The notes: generated from the sequence alone by a model not told the origin. 17,398 bases of DNA from an uncultured Oscillospiraceae bacterium (GCA_905236265.1 CAJOOV010000031.1:1-17398), one strand, 5' to 3'. Counted from the first letter of the stretch, positions 1 to 7,478 are shown. A program made the numbers and translations.

Positions 1-332
1 CCTGCCACAAGTGCGTCGATATACAGCCCGGTTCCCCCCGTCACAATGGGCAGCCTGCCCCTTGAGAGGATCTCCTCCACGCAGGGCACGGCCAGCTCCA
101 CATACCGGGCCACGGAGAACTCCTCCTCCGGTTCAGCCACATCCAGCAGGTGGTGGGGCACCCCCTGCCGCTCTTCGGCGGTGGGCTTTGCGGTGCCGAT
201 GTCCATAGAGCGGTAGATCTGCATGGAGTCGGCGTTGACAATCTCCCCGCCCACTGCCCTTGCCAGCGCAATGCTCAGCGCCGTCTTTCCCGAGGCAGTA
301 GGCCCTGCGATCACTGCAATCCGGGGCTGCAT
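1..332 (-). CDS. miaA: tRNA dimethylallyltransferase, N-terminal part (cut by window edge)
   Basis: MiaA transfers a dimethylallyl group to N6 of A37 in tRNAs reading UNN codons. The reverse strand starts with ATG at 332-330 and reads without a stop for 110 codons to the window edge, so only about the first third of a roughly 310-residue protein is visible. The start MQPRIAVIAGPTASGKTALS contains the P-loop (GPTASGKT, residues 9-16). It is followed by NADSMQIYRSMDIGTAKPT (about residues 34-52), the classic MiaA region that binds the prenyl donor and contacts tRNA, and by VPHHLLDV and later GGTGLYIDAL. These motifs together are diagnostic. The gene diverges from metY and appears to have its own promoter at 384-412. 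Family assignment is firm; only completeness is unknown. Confidence 0.95.
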   Translation of the reverse strand, partial: MQPRIAVIAGPTASGKTALSIALARAVGGEIVNADSMQIYRSMDIGTAKPTAEERQGVPHHLLDVAEPEEEFSVARYVELAVPCVEEILSRGRLPIVTGGTGLYIDALVA

Positions 333-383
333 GACGCCACTCCTCCCCTCTGTGTTGTGCGGTGCGGAAATGTTGTACCCATC

Positions 384-412
384 AGTATAGCAAAAAGGGG
401 CAGGATTTGCAA
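384..412 (-). promoter_or_regulatory. Candidate sigma-A promoter of miaA
   Basis: On the minus strand, TTGCAA (412-407) is followed after 17 bases by TATACT (389-384). The -10 matches consensus at 5 of 6 positions and the -35 at 4 of 6. It lies about 50 bases before the miaA start. Assigned from sequence only. Confidence 0.45.
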
Positions 413-477
413 GGGCAAGGCGCACCTCCCGTCCCGGAACAGGCGGGCAGATTCTCAAAGACTTTTCACATTCCTCC

Positions 478-507
478 TTGTCCCCTCCCCCCTGTCTGTG
501 GTAGAAT
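478..507 (+). promoter_or_regulatory. Candidate sigma-A promoter of metY
   Basis: TTGTCC (478-483), an 18-base spacer and TAGAAT (502-507) form a reasonable sigma-A promoter. Transcription would begin near 514, leaving a leader of only about 43 bases. That is too short for an S-box (SAM) or T-box element, and I see no conserved S-box sequence in it. Confidence 0.45.
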
Positions 508-556
508 AGCACTCGGAACGCAGTTCCCCCAATTCCCTGCAACAGGAGTGACAGAT

Positions 557-1849
557 ATGAACGAACCCAAGTGGAAGCTGGAAACCAACTGCGTACAGGC
601 AGGCTACCAGCCGAAAAACGGCGAGCCCCGTATGATTCCCATTGTCCAGAGCACCACCTTTAAGTACGATTCCTCGGCTGAGATGGGAAAGCTCTTCGAT
701 CTGGAGGCCAGCGGCTATTTCTACACCCGCCTGCAAAACCCCACCAACGACTATGTGGCGGCGAAAATCGCCGCTTTAGAGGGCGGCAGCGCCGCAATGC
801 TCACCTCCTCCGGTCAGGCGGCGTCCTTTTTCTCCGTGTTTAACCTGTGTCAGGCAGGCGACCATGTGGTGGCCTCCGCTACCATCTACGGCGGCACCTA
901 CAACCTCTTCAACGTGACCATGCGGAAGATGGGCATTGCGTTCACCTTCGTTGACCCGGACTGCTCTGACGAGGAGCTGGAGGCCGCCTTCCGTCCCAAC
1001 ACCAAGGCGGTCTTTGGGGAGACCATTGCCAACCCCGCTCTGGTGGTGCTGGACATTGAGCGCTTCGCCAACGCCGCCCACGCCCACGGCGTACCCCTGA
1101 TTATCGACAACACCTTTGCCACCCCCGTCAACTGCCGTCCCATTGAGTGGGGGGCAGACATTGTGATTCACTCCACCACGAAATACATGGACGGACACGA
1201 CGCAGGCGTGGGCGGCTGTATTGTGGACAGCGGCAAATTTGACTGGATGGCTCATGCGGACAAGTACCCCGGCCTCTGCACCCCGGACGAGAGCTACCAC
1301 GGCATTACCTACGCAGAGCGTTTCGGCAAGGAGGGGGCCTATATCACCAAGGCCACTGCCCAGCTCATGCGTGACCTCGGCTCCATCCCCGCCCCCATGA
1401 ACGCCTTTTTGCTGAATCTGGGGCTGGAGAGCCTGCATGTGCGTATGCCCCGGCACTGCGAGAACGCCATGAAGGTGGCCCAGTTCCTGCAAAACCATCC
1501 TCAGGTGTCGTGGGTGAACTACCCCGGTCTGGAGGGGAACCGCTACTATGAGCGGGCAAAGAAGTATATGCCCGGCGGCACCTGCGGCGTTGTCTCCTTC
1601 GGCGTGAAGGGCGGACGTGCCGCCGCCGAGACCTTTATGGGACACCTGAAGCTGGCCATGATCGCCACCCATGTGGCGGATGCCCACACCTGCGTGCTCC
1701 ATCCCGCCTCCTCCACCCACCGCCAGCTCAGCGACGAGGAGCTGATTGCCGCCGGTGTCGCCCCTGACCTCATCCGCTTCAGCGTGGGCATTGAAAACGG
1801 GGAGGATATTATTGCCGACATTGCTCAGGCATTGGACGCACTGCGCTGA
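557..1849 (+). CDS. metY: O-acetylhomoserine sulfhydrylase (Cys/Met metabolism PLP enzyme)
   Basis: This PLP enzyme of the Cys/Met metabolism family most likely condenses O-acetylhomoserine with sulfide to give homocysteine, the direct sulfhydrylation route to methionine. The 430-residue length fits MetY better than the roughly 400-residue methionine gamma-lyases or cystathionine enzymes. YTRLQNPT (residues 56-63) supplies the Tyr and Arg that contact PLP phosphate across the dimer. TSSGQAA lies at 83-89, Asp184 in LIIDNTFATP pairs with the PLP ring nitrogen, and Lys209 in HSTTKYMDGH is the Schiff-base lysine. The start at 557 is chosen because AGGAG (544-548) lies 8 bases upstream. The open frame extends back to 362, but that stretch covers the promoter and is not protein-like. 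A methionine gamma-lyase activity cannot be fully excluded from sequence alone. Confidence 0.92.
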   Translation: MNEPKWKLETNCVQAGYQPKNGEPRMIPIVQSTTFKYDSSAEMGKLFDLEASGYFYTRLQNPTNDYVAAKIAALEGGSAAMLTSSGQAASFFSVFNLCQAGDHVVASATIYGGTYNLFNVTMRKMGIAFTFVDPDCSDEELEAAFRPNTKAVFGETIANPALVVLDIERFANAAHAHGVPLIIDNTFATPVNCRPIEWGADIVIHSTTKYMDGHDAGVGGCIVDSGKFDWMAHADKYPGLCTPDESYHGITYAERFGKEGAYITKATAQLMRDLGSIPAPMNAFLLNLGLESLHVRMPRHCENAMKVAQFLQNHPQVSWVNYPGLEGNRYYERAKKYMPGGTCGVVSFGVKGGRAAAETFMGHLKLAMIATHVADAHTCVLHPASSTHRQLSDEELIAAGVAPDLIRFSVGIENGEDIIADIAQALDALR

Positions 1850-1850
1850 G

Positions 1851-1878
1851 TCCCGCCCCCTGTATCATAGGCGGGGCG
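1851..1878 (+). terminator. Weak hairpin just after metY
   Basis: Immediately after the metY stop, CCCGCC can pair with GGCGGG (alternatively GCCCC with GGGGC) around a short A+T-containing loop. No run of T follows, so termination here would be weak. It may instead be part of the structured region that continues toward hydE. Confidence 0.25.
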
Positions 1879-1972
1879 TGACTTCCCCATACACTCCCCC
1901 ACATTGACACTGACCGCAAGGATTCGCACCCAGCGGGAAGGTACGCCTCGCCTCTGCCCTGCCGGGGTCACT

Positions 1973-2005
1973 GCGCCGTACTCTTCCCGGAGTGCGGCGC
2001 TTTTT
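1973..2005 (+). terminator. Strong intrinsic terminator inside the hydE leader
   Basis: GCGCCG (1973-1978) pairs with CGGCGC (1995-2000) and ACTC (1980-1983) with GAGT (1990-1993). A single T/G position lies between the two helices, the loop is 6 bases, and TTTTT follows (2001-2005). The T-run ends only 19 bases before the hydE start codon and 6 bases before its ribosome-binding site. There is therefore no room for a separate hydE promoter downstream. The hairpin either limits metY read-through or acts as a regulated attenuator for hydE. Confidence 0.75.
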
Positions 2006-2024
2006 CACAGCAGGGAGGAATGCT

Positions 2025-3077
2025 ATGACACCGGAAATGCAGCACCTCATTGACAGCCTCTCGGAAAACCATACCCTCACCCTTGCGCAGTACGCCGCAC
2101 TCATTGACCATCGCACCCCGGAGACGGCGGCGGAGCTGGCAAGGCGGGCAGTGGCGGTGAGGCAGTCCATCTATGGACGGGATGTATATGTCCGGGGACT
2201 GATCGAAATCAGCAATATCTGCAAAAACGACTGCCTCTACTGCGGCATTCGCAGGAGCAGCCGCACCTGCCGCCGCTACCGCCTCACCCCGGAGGAGATT
2301 CTGGACTGCGCCAAAGAGGGGTATGCGCTGGGCTTTCGCACCTTCGTATTGCAGGGGGGCGAGGACGGGTATTATACCGACCCTCTCCTATGCGCCCTCA
2401 TCGGGGACATCAAGGCCGCCTGCCCCGGCTGCGCCGTCACCCTGTCTCTGGGGGAGCGAAGCCGGGAGAGCTATCAGCGCCTCTTTGACGCCGGGGCTGA
2501 CCGCTACCTCCTCCGCCACGAGACCGCCGACCCGGCTCACTATGCCGCCCTTCACCCGCAGTCGATGTCCTTTCACAACCGGATGCGCTGTCTGTACGAC
2601 CTGCGGGAGATCGGCTATCAGGTGGGCTGCGGGTTTATGGTGGGTTCGCCGGGGCAGCTCAGCGCACAATTGGCGCAGGATCTGAAGTTTATTGAGACCT
2701 TCCGCCCGGATATGTGCGGCATCGGCCCCTTTGTCCCCCACCATGATACGCCCTTTGGGGACAAGCCCGCCGGCACAGTGGAGCTGACCTGTTTTCTCCT
2801 CTCCGTCATCCGGCTGATTCATCCCCCGGTGCTCCTGCCTGCCACCACCGCTCTGGGCACCATCCACCCCACCGGCCGGGAGTGGGGGATACTCGCCGGG
2901 GCAAACGTGGTCATGCCCAACCTGTCCCCTGTGGCAGTGCGGGGAGATTACCAGCTCTATGACAACAAGATCTGTACCGGGGAGGAATCCGCCCAGTGCC
3001 GGGGCTGTCTGGAACGGCGGATGGAGTCCATCGGCTACCGTGTGGTCACCCACAGAGGGGACGTAAAACGGATATAA
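2025..3077 (+). CDS. hydE: [FeFe]-hydrogenase H-cluster radical SAM maturase HydE
   Basis: HydE is the radical SAM enzyme that processes the Fe(CO)2(CN)Cys synthon supplied by HydG on the way to the 2Fe subcluster of [FeFe]-hydrogenase. The protein is 350 residues, usual for the family. The radical SAM motif CX3CX2C is at Cys66, Cys70 and Cys73 (ICKNDCLYCG), followed by the LQGGED motif. The optional C-terminal CX7CX2C set, which holds an accessory cluster in Thermotoga HydE, is also present in ICTGEESAQCRGC near residue 325. ATG at 2025 is chosen because AGGGAGG (2012-2018) precedes it by 6 bases. An upstream in-frame ATG at 1992 falls inside the terminator stem. BioB-like and PylB enzymes share the fold, but adjacent hydG and hydF settle the identity. 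Confidence 0.95.
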   Translation: MTPEMQHLIDSLSENHTLTLAQYAALIDHRTPETAAELARRAVAVRQSIYGRDVYVRGLIEISNICKNDCLYCGIRRSSRTCRRYRLTPEEILDCAKEGYALGFRTFVLQGGEDGYYTDPLLCALIGDIKAACPGCAVTLSLGERSRESYQRLFDAGADRYLLRHETADPAHYAALHPQSMSFHNRMRCLYDLREIGYQVGCGFMVGSPGQLSAQLAQDLKFIETFRPDMCGIGPFVPHHDTPFGDKPAGTVELTCFLLSVIRLIHPPVLLPATTALGTIHPTGREWGILAGANVVMPNLSPVAVRGDYQLYDNKICTGEESAQCRGCLERRMESIGYRVVTHRGDVKRI

Positions 3078-3094
3078 ACATTTATCATTATGAG

Positions 3095-3227
3095 TATCCG
3101 GATGAGTCAGCTCGCAGGACTCTCCCCCAGCCAGCTACAAGGTTTCGCCAGTGCCTCCCTCTCAGAGGGAGGTGTCACCGAAGGTGACGGAGGGAGCCGA
3201 TCTTGCACTGACTGAATGATCCGGATA
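3095..3227. repeat. MITE-like inverted-repeat element between hydE and hydG
   Basis: This is a compact palindromic element. Its ends are TATCCGGAT (3095-3103) and ATCCGGATA (3219-3227), with subterminal AGTCAG (3105-3110) and CTGACT (3208-3213). Inside are two perfect hairpins: CCTCCCTCT / AGAGGGAGG (3154-3162 and 3164-3172, 1-base loop) and GTCACC-gaa-GGTGAC (3174-3188). A further GAGGGAG can compete for the first stem. It contains no gene. The layout is that of a non-autonomous miniature transposable element or REP-like repeat. I recall closely similar inner hairpins as abundant in gut Clostridia genomes, but I could not check that here. The whole element lies in the hydE-hydG intercistronic RNA. 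Confidence 0.7.
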
Positions 3228-3259
3228 ACCAACTTCACCATCAAAAAAGGAGAACCGTT

Positions 3260-4708
3260 ATGGCCATTTATAACCCCGCCTCCCTGAAAGCGGAGGAGTT
3301 TATCAACCACGAGGAGATTGAGGCCACGCTGGCCTACGCAGAGGCGAACAAAAACAATGTGGAGCTGATCGACCGGATTCTGGAAAAGGCACGCCCTGTC
3401 CGCAATGAAAAAGGCTGCACCTGCGCCGGGCTGACCCACCGGGAGGCGTCCGTGCTGCTGGCCTGTGAGATTCCCGAAAAGATTGCGCGGATGTATGAGA
3501 TTGCAGAGGAGATCAAACTGGCCTTCTACGGCAACCGGATCGTCCTCTTCGCCCCGCTGTATCTGTCCAACTACTGCGTCAACGGCTGCGTCTACTGCCC
3601 CTACCACGCCAAAAACCGCCACATTCCCCGGAAAAAGCTGACGCAGGAGGAGGTTCGTGCAGAGGTCATTGCCCTGCAGGACATGGGGCACAAGCGCCTT
3701 GCCATTGAGGCGGGGGAGGATCCGAAAAACAACCCCATTGAGTACATTCTGGAGTGTATTCACACCATTTACGGCGTTCACCACAAAAACGGGGACATCC
3801 GCCGGGTGAACGTGAACATCGCCGCCACCACCGTGGAGAACTACCGGAAGCTGAAGGAGGCGGGTATCGGCACCTATATCCTCTTTCAGGAGACCTACCA
3901 CAAAAAGAGCTATGAGCAGCTCCACCCCACCGGCCCCAAGCATGACTATGACTACCACACCGAGGCCATGGACAGAGCCATGGAGGGGGGCATTGACGAT
4001 GTGGGACTGGGCGTGCTCTTCGGTTTGGAGATGTACAAATATGAGTTCGCCGGACTGCTGATGCACGCCGAGCATTTGGAGGCAGTTCACGGCGTCGGCC
4101 CCCACACCATCAGCGTCCCCCGTGTGAAGCGTGCCGATGACATTGACCCGGATATGTTTGACAACGGCATTGACGACGAGACCTTCACCAAAATCGCCGC
4201 CTGCATCCGTCTCGCCGTGCCCTACACCGGCATGATTATCTCCACACGGGAGTCCGAGCAGGTACGTCAGCGGATGCTTCAGGTGGGCATCTCCCAGGTC
4301 AGCGGTGCCTCCCGCACCAGCGTGGGCGGCTACACGGAGAAGGAACGCCCCACGGACACGGAGCAGTTTGATGTCTCCGACCAGCGGACGCTGGACGAGG
4401 TGGTGAGCTGGCTGATGGACAGCGGGCACATCCCCTCCTTCTGCACCGCCTGCTACCGGGCTGGGCGCACGGGAGACCGGTTCATGTCCCTGTGTAAGTC
4501 CGGGCAGATTCAGAACTGCTGCCACCCCAACGCCCTGATGACGCTGGCGGAGTATCTGGAGGACTACGCCTCCCCGGAGACGAAGGAGAAGGGCTATGCC
4601 ATGATTGCACGGGAGCTGGACAACATCCCCAGCGAAAACGTGCGCAGGGTGGCGGAGGAAAACATTCAGGCCATCCGCTCCTCCAACCGTAGGGATTTCC
4701 GGTTCTGA
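3260..4708 (+). CDS. hydG: [FeFe]-hydrogenase H-cluster radical SAM maturase HydG (tyrosine lyase)
   Basis: HydG cleaves tyrosine by radical SAM chemistry and turns the dehydroglycine fragment into CO and cyanide bound to iron, the diatomic ligands of the H-cluster. The protein is 482 residues, near the family norm. The N-terminal radical SAM cluster motif CX3CX2C is at Cys106, Cys110 and Cys113 (YCVNGCVYCPYH). The HydG-specific C-terminal motif CX2CX22C is at Cys395, Cys398 and Cys421; it binds the auxiliary [4Fe-4S] cluster with the labile dangler iron. This second motif separates HydG from its relative ThiH. ATG at 3260 follows AAGGAG (3247-3252) by 7 bases. The gene is separated from hydE by the repeat at 3095-3227, so coupling to hydE is by transcription only. 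Confidence 0.96.
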   Translation: MAIYNPASLKAEEFINHEEIEATLAYAEANKNNVELIDRILEKARPVRNEKGCTCAGLTHREASVLLACEIPEKIARMYEIAEEIKLAFYGNRIVLFAPLYLSNYCVNGCVYCPYHAKNRHIPRKKLTQEEVRAEVIALQDMGHKRLAIEAGEDPKNNPIEYILECIHTIYGVHHKNGDIRRVNVNIAATTVENYRKLKEAGIGTYILFQETYHKKSYEQLHPTGPKHDYDYHTEAMDRAMEGGIDDVGLGVLFGLEMYKYEFAGLLMHAEHLEAVHGVGPHTISVPRVKRADDIDPDMFDNGIDDETFTKIAACIRLAVPYTGMIISTRESEQVRQRMLQVGISQVSGASRTSVGGYTEKERPTDTEQFDVSDQRTLDEVVSWLMDSGHIPSFCTACYRAGRTGDRFMSLCKSGQIQNCCHPNALMTLAEYLEDYASPETKEKGYAMIARELDNIPSENVRRVAEENIQAIRSSNRRDFRF

Positions 4709-4721
4709 TCTGTTTGTGAAT

Positions 4722-4775
4722 CGCCCCTGCAACCGCTTTTGAAATTCTGCGGGCGCACATTGTGCGCCCCTGCAA
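4722..4775. repeat. Short palindromic/direct repeat in the hydG-hydF spacer
   Basis: GGGCGCACA (4751-4759) and TGTGCGCCC (4761-4769) form a perfect 9-bp hairpin with a one-base loop. An 11-base direct repeat, CGCCCCTGCAA, occurs at 4722-4732 and again at 4765-4775, overlapping the hairpin's right arm. The pattern suggests a small interspersed repeat, perhaps a remnant of one. The stem ends about 24 bases before hydF and abuts its ribosome-binding region. Confidence 0.55.
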
Positions 4776-4792
4776 GGAAGGTGTGGTTTCCC

Positions 4793-5998
4793 ATGTCAAC
4801 GACCCTGAACGATACCCCCTCTGCCAACCGTGTACACATCGCCTTTTTCGGTATGCGCAACGCAGGCAAGTCCTCTCTGGTAAATGCCGTCACCGGGCAG
4901 GAGCTGGCAGTGGTGTCTGACACAAAGGGCACCACCACCGACCCGGTGAAGAAGGCCATGGAGCTGCTGCCTCTGGGCGCTGTGGTCATCATCGACACCC
5001 CCGGTCTGGATGACGAGGGCGCTCTGGGGGAGCAGCGGGTGCGCAAGGCCAGAGAGATGCTCCGCCGCACGGATCTGGCCGTGCTGGTGGTGGACGCCCT
5101 GCAGGGCATGGGGGAGGCAGACAGGGCGCTGGAGGCGCTGCTGCGGGAGAGACGGCTGCCCTACCTCATCGCCTTCAACAAGGCTGACCTGCTCTCTGAG
5201 GCTCCCCCGCTGGAGGAAAACGCCCTGTATGTCAGCGCCAAAACCGGGGCAGGCATTCCGGCGCTGAAGGAGCGTCTGGGGGGCTTTGCGGGCGCTGTCC
5301 GGGAGGTGCGGCCTATCGTCTCCGACCTGCTCTCGCCGGGGGATACCGCCGTGCTGGTGATTCCCATTGACGAATCCGCCCCCAAGGGACGGCTGATTCT
5401 CCCCCAGCAGCAGACCATCCGTGACCTGCTGGACGCCCACTGCTCCATGGCAGTCTGCCAGCCTCAGGAGCTGCCGGGCTGTCTCGCCGGGCTGAAGGAG
5501 CCCCCCGGCATGGTCATCTGTGACTCTCAGGTGTTCGGAAAAATCGCCCCGCTGGTGCCGGAGCACATTCCCCTCACCTCCTTCTCTATCCTCTTCGCCC
5601 GATACAAGGGCAGCCTGCTGCAGCAGGTGGAGGGAGCGGCGAAGCTGTCCCGGCTGCGGGACGGGGACAGGGTGCTGGTGTGTGAGGGCTGCACCCACCA
5701 CCGCCAGTGCAACGACATTGGCTCGGTAAAGCTCCCCGGCTGGATTCGCGCCTTCTCCGGGGCGGAGCCGGAATTTACCTTCACCTCCGGGGGCACCTTC
5801 CCGGACGACCTCTCCCCCTATGCCCTTGTGGTTCACTGCGGCGGGTGTATGCTCAACGCTCAGGAGATGCAGCACCGCTCCGCTCAGGCGGCAAAGGCCG
5901 GGGTGCCCATGGTGAACTACGGCGTGGCCATTGCCCAGATGCACGGCATCCTACGGCGCAGCCTCACCCTCTTCCCTGACGCTTTGGCGCTGCTCTGA
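4793..5998 (+). CDS. hydF: [FeFe]-hydrogenase maturation GTPase HydF
   Basis: HydF is the GTPase scaffold on which the 2Fe precursor is assembled and handed to apo-hydrogenase. The 401-residue protein shows an N-terminal Era/TrmE-like GTPase domain: P-loop GMRNAGKS (20-27), a threonine-rich switch I around 46-49, DTPG (68-71), NKAD (129-132) and SAK (148-150). Next comes a dimerisation region. The C-terminal cluster domain has the ligand pattern CxHx46CxxC at Cys300, His302, Cys349 and Cys352. The start at 4793 (MSTTLNDTPS) is preferred over the in-frame ATG at 4739, because the latter would translate through the palindrome at 4751-4769. The ribosome site is weak (AAGGA at 4774-4778 or AGG at 4779-4781, 11-14 bases away) and lies against the hairpin, which may lower HydF output. 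Confidence 0.95.
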   Translation: MSTTLNDTPSANRVHIAFFGMRNAGKSSLVNAVTGQELAVVSDTKGTTTDPVKKAMELLPLGAVVIIDTPGLDDEGALGEQRVRKAREMLRRTDLAVLVVDALQGMGEADRALEALLRERRLPYLIAFNKADLLSEAPPLEENALYVSAKTGAGIPALKERLGGFAGAVREVRPIVSDLLSPGDTAVLVIPIDESAPKGRLILPQQQTIRDLLDAHCSMAVCQPQELPGCLAGLKEPPGMVICDSQVFGKIAPLVPEHIPLTSFSILFARYKGSLLQQVEGAAKLSRLRDGDRVLVCEGCTHHRQCNDIGSVKLPGWIRAFSGAEPEFTFTSGGTFPDDLSPYALVVHCGGCMLNAQEMQHRSAQAAKAGVPMVNYGVAIAQMHGILRRSLTLFPDALALL

Positions 5999-6013
5999 AT
6001 ATCTGCCAAAACC

Positions 6014-6050
6014 GCCCGCTGCGAGAGCCGTTCCGGCTCCTGCGGCGGGC
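6014..6050 (+). terminator. Hairpin after hydF
   Basis: A 16-position arm at 6014-6029 (beginning GCCCGCTGC) pairs with 6035-6050 (ending GCGGCGGGC) around the loop gttcc. There are two G-T wobbles and one mismatch. The T-run that follows is poor, so the stem strongly suggests the end of the hyd transcript but efficiency is uncertain. Confidence 0.6.
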
Positions 6051-6056
6051 TGCCTC

Positions 6057-6084
6057 TTGCATTTCTCCGGGAAAGGTCTATAAT
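6057..6084 (+). promoter_or_regulatory. Candidate promoter of the antiporter gene
   Basis: A perfect -10 box TATAAT (6079-6084) is preceded after 16 bases by TTGCAT (6057-6062), a partial -35. It sits just after the hydF hairpin, and transcription would start near 6091. Confidence 0.5.
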
Positions 6085-6158
6085 ACTCCCTGCTGACAGA
6101 AAACGAAGAGACAACCCCCTATTTCAGCAAATTGTTTATGAAAGGTTGCGAGTATTCC

Positions 6159-7463
6159 ATGCCTGTGCTGTTATCCACCTCTGTCGCCCTGTTCTCCGGG
6201 TTGATGATGACCCGTCTGTTCAAGGTGCTGCACCTGAAATTCCCTGACGTGACCGCCTTTCTCATTGCGGGCGTACTCATCGGCCCCTGCTGTCTGGGGC
6301 GCATCGGCATTCCCGGCATTGGCTTTGCCTCCATGGAGGAGCTGAACCGGGTGAACATTCTCTCCACCGTGGCGCTGGGCTTTATCGCCTTCGACATCGG
6401 CAACGAGTTCCGGCTGGGACAGTTGAAAAAGACGGGCAAGACCGCCACGATCATCGGCATCATTCAGGCCGTGATGGCCACGGCGCTGGTGGACATTGCC
6501 CTGATCTCCCTGCATTTCGTGCTGGGAGATGAGATTCTCCCCCTGCCCGCCGCCATTGTGCTGGGTGCAATCGCCTCTGCCACTGCCCCCGCCGCAACGC
6601 TGATGGTGGTGCGCCAGTATAAGGCGAAGGGGCCTCTCACCGACCTGCTGCTCCCCATTGTGGCACTGGATGACGCTGTGGGTCTTGTGGTCTTTGCCGT
6701 GAGCTTCGGCGTGGCAGAGGCCATTGAGGGGGGCAGCCTGAACGTGGTGTCCGTGATTGTGAACCCCCTGCTGGAGATTATCGGCTCTCTGGTGCTGGGC
6801 TCCATCATGGGCGCACTGCTGACGCTGGTGGAGAAGCTGTTCTACTCCAACTCCAACCGGGTCTGCCTCACCATCTCCTTTGTCTTTCTCACCATCTCCC
6901 TTGCCAGCGTGGAGATTCCTCTGGGGGGCGGCGTGGAGCTGTCCTTCTCCTCCCTGCTGGTGTGCATGATGCTGGGAACCATGTTCTGCAACCTGTGCGA
7001 ATACTCCACCGACATTATGTCCCGCTCCTCCAAGTGGACCTCCCCCCTGTACCCGGTGTTCTTTGTCATCTCCGGTGCAGAGCTGGATCTGACAGTGTTC
7101 CGGTATCCCCTGATTATTGTGGTGGGCGTGGTCTACATTCTGGTGCGCTGCGTGGGCAAGTACACCGGCGCACGGCTCAGCAGCACCATGATGCACTGCA
7201 GCGGCACGGTACGGAAGTATCTGGGTGTCACCCTGTTCCCTCAGGCCGGTGTCGCTCTGGGCATGGTGGTTTCGGCGCAGGCGCTGGGTGAGGAGACGGG
7301 CGGACTGATTCGCAATATCATCCTCTTCAGCGTGCTGGTCTATGAGCTGGCAGGCCCGCTGATGACCAAGATGGCGCTGCAAAAGGCGGGAGAGATCTCT
7401 GCCAAGGCCTCGGACGAAAAACAGAGAGCCAGATTCCCCAGAAAGGAACCGGTTTCCAAATAG
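6159..7463 (+). CDS. Cation:proton antiporter, CPA superfamily (Na+ or K+/H+ exchanger)
   Basis: This is an integral membrane protein of 434 residues that is almost entirely hydrophobic helices, as in the Na+/H+ exchanger family (KefB/NapA-type CPA2). VTAFLIAGVLIGP (31-43) is the typical early helix. TAPAAT (142-147) and the tandem aspartates in ALDDAVGL (Asp171, Asp172) match the unwound helix and ion-binding acids of CPA antiporters. The short cytoplasmic tail carries no RCK/TrkA nucleotide-binding domain, unlike full KefB or KefC. The role is probably pH and cation homeostasis; the ion cannot be told from sequence. Start choice is uncertain. ATG at 6159 fits the usual family N terminus, with a weak AAAGG 13 bases upstream. 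In-frame ATG (6138) and TTG (6132) are possible but have no ribosome site. The gene stands alone between hairpins. Confidence 0.85.
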   Translation: MPVLLSTSVALFSGLMMTRLFKVLHLKFPDVTAFLIAGVLIGPCCLGRIGIPGIGFASMEELNRVNILSTVALGFIAFDIGNEFRLGQLKKTGKTATIIGIIQAVMATALVDIALISLHFVLGDEILPLPAAIVLGAIASATAPAATLMVVRQYKAKGPLTDLLLPIVALDDAVGLVVFAVSFGVAEAIEGGSLNVVSVIVNPLLEIIGSLVLGSIMGALLTLVEKLFYSNSNRVCLTISFVFLTISLASVEIPLGGGVELSFSSLLVCMMLGTMFCNLCEYSTDIMSRSSKWTSPLYPVFFVISGAELDLTVFRYPLIIVVGVVYILVRCVGKYTGARLSSTMMHCSGTVRKYLGVTLFPQAGVALGMVVSAQALGEETGGLIRNIILFSVLVYELAGPLMTKMALQKAGEISAKASDEKQRARFPRKEPVSK

Positions 7464-7478
7464 ATTCCCAAGACGCAC

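Noticed and set aside
362..556. N-terminal extension of MetY back to 362
   Set aside because: It would cover the promoter and has unrelated composition. ATG at 557 has a good ribosome site and the family's usual N terminus.
1904..1932. Perfect TTGACA box as a hydE promoter
   Set aside because: No -10-like sequence occurs 16-18 bases downstream (the bases there are around CACCCA), so it is not a convincing promoter by itself.
1880..2005. Known riboswitch class (SAM, cobalamin, TPP, fluoride, NiCo/czcD, Moco) upstream of hydE
   Set aside because: None of the conserved cores I know for these classes could be read in the leader. Only a generic terminator with possible alternative pairings is supported.
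3154..3188. Hairpins between hydE and hydG as an ordinary terminator
   Set aside because: No T-run follows either stem, and both are nested in matched outer inverted repeats, which fits a repeat element better.
3107..4732. Minus-strand frame of 541 codons opposite hydG
   Set aside because: hydG is unambiguous on the plus strand. The antisense frame has a His/Val/Gly-biased composition and runs into the MITE-like repeat.
6171..7478. Minus-strand frame of 435 codons opposite the antiporter
   Set aside because: A shadow of a hydrophobic gene, giving a His/Gln/Gly-rich sequence with no domain.
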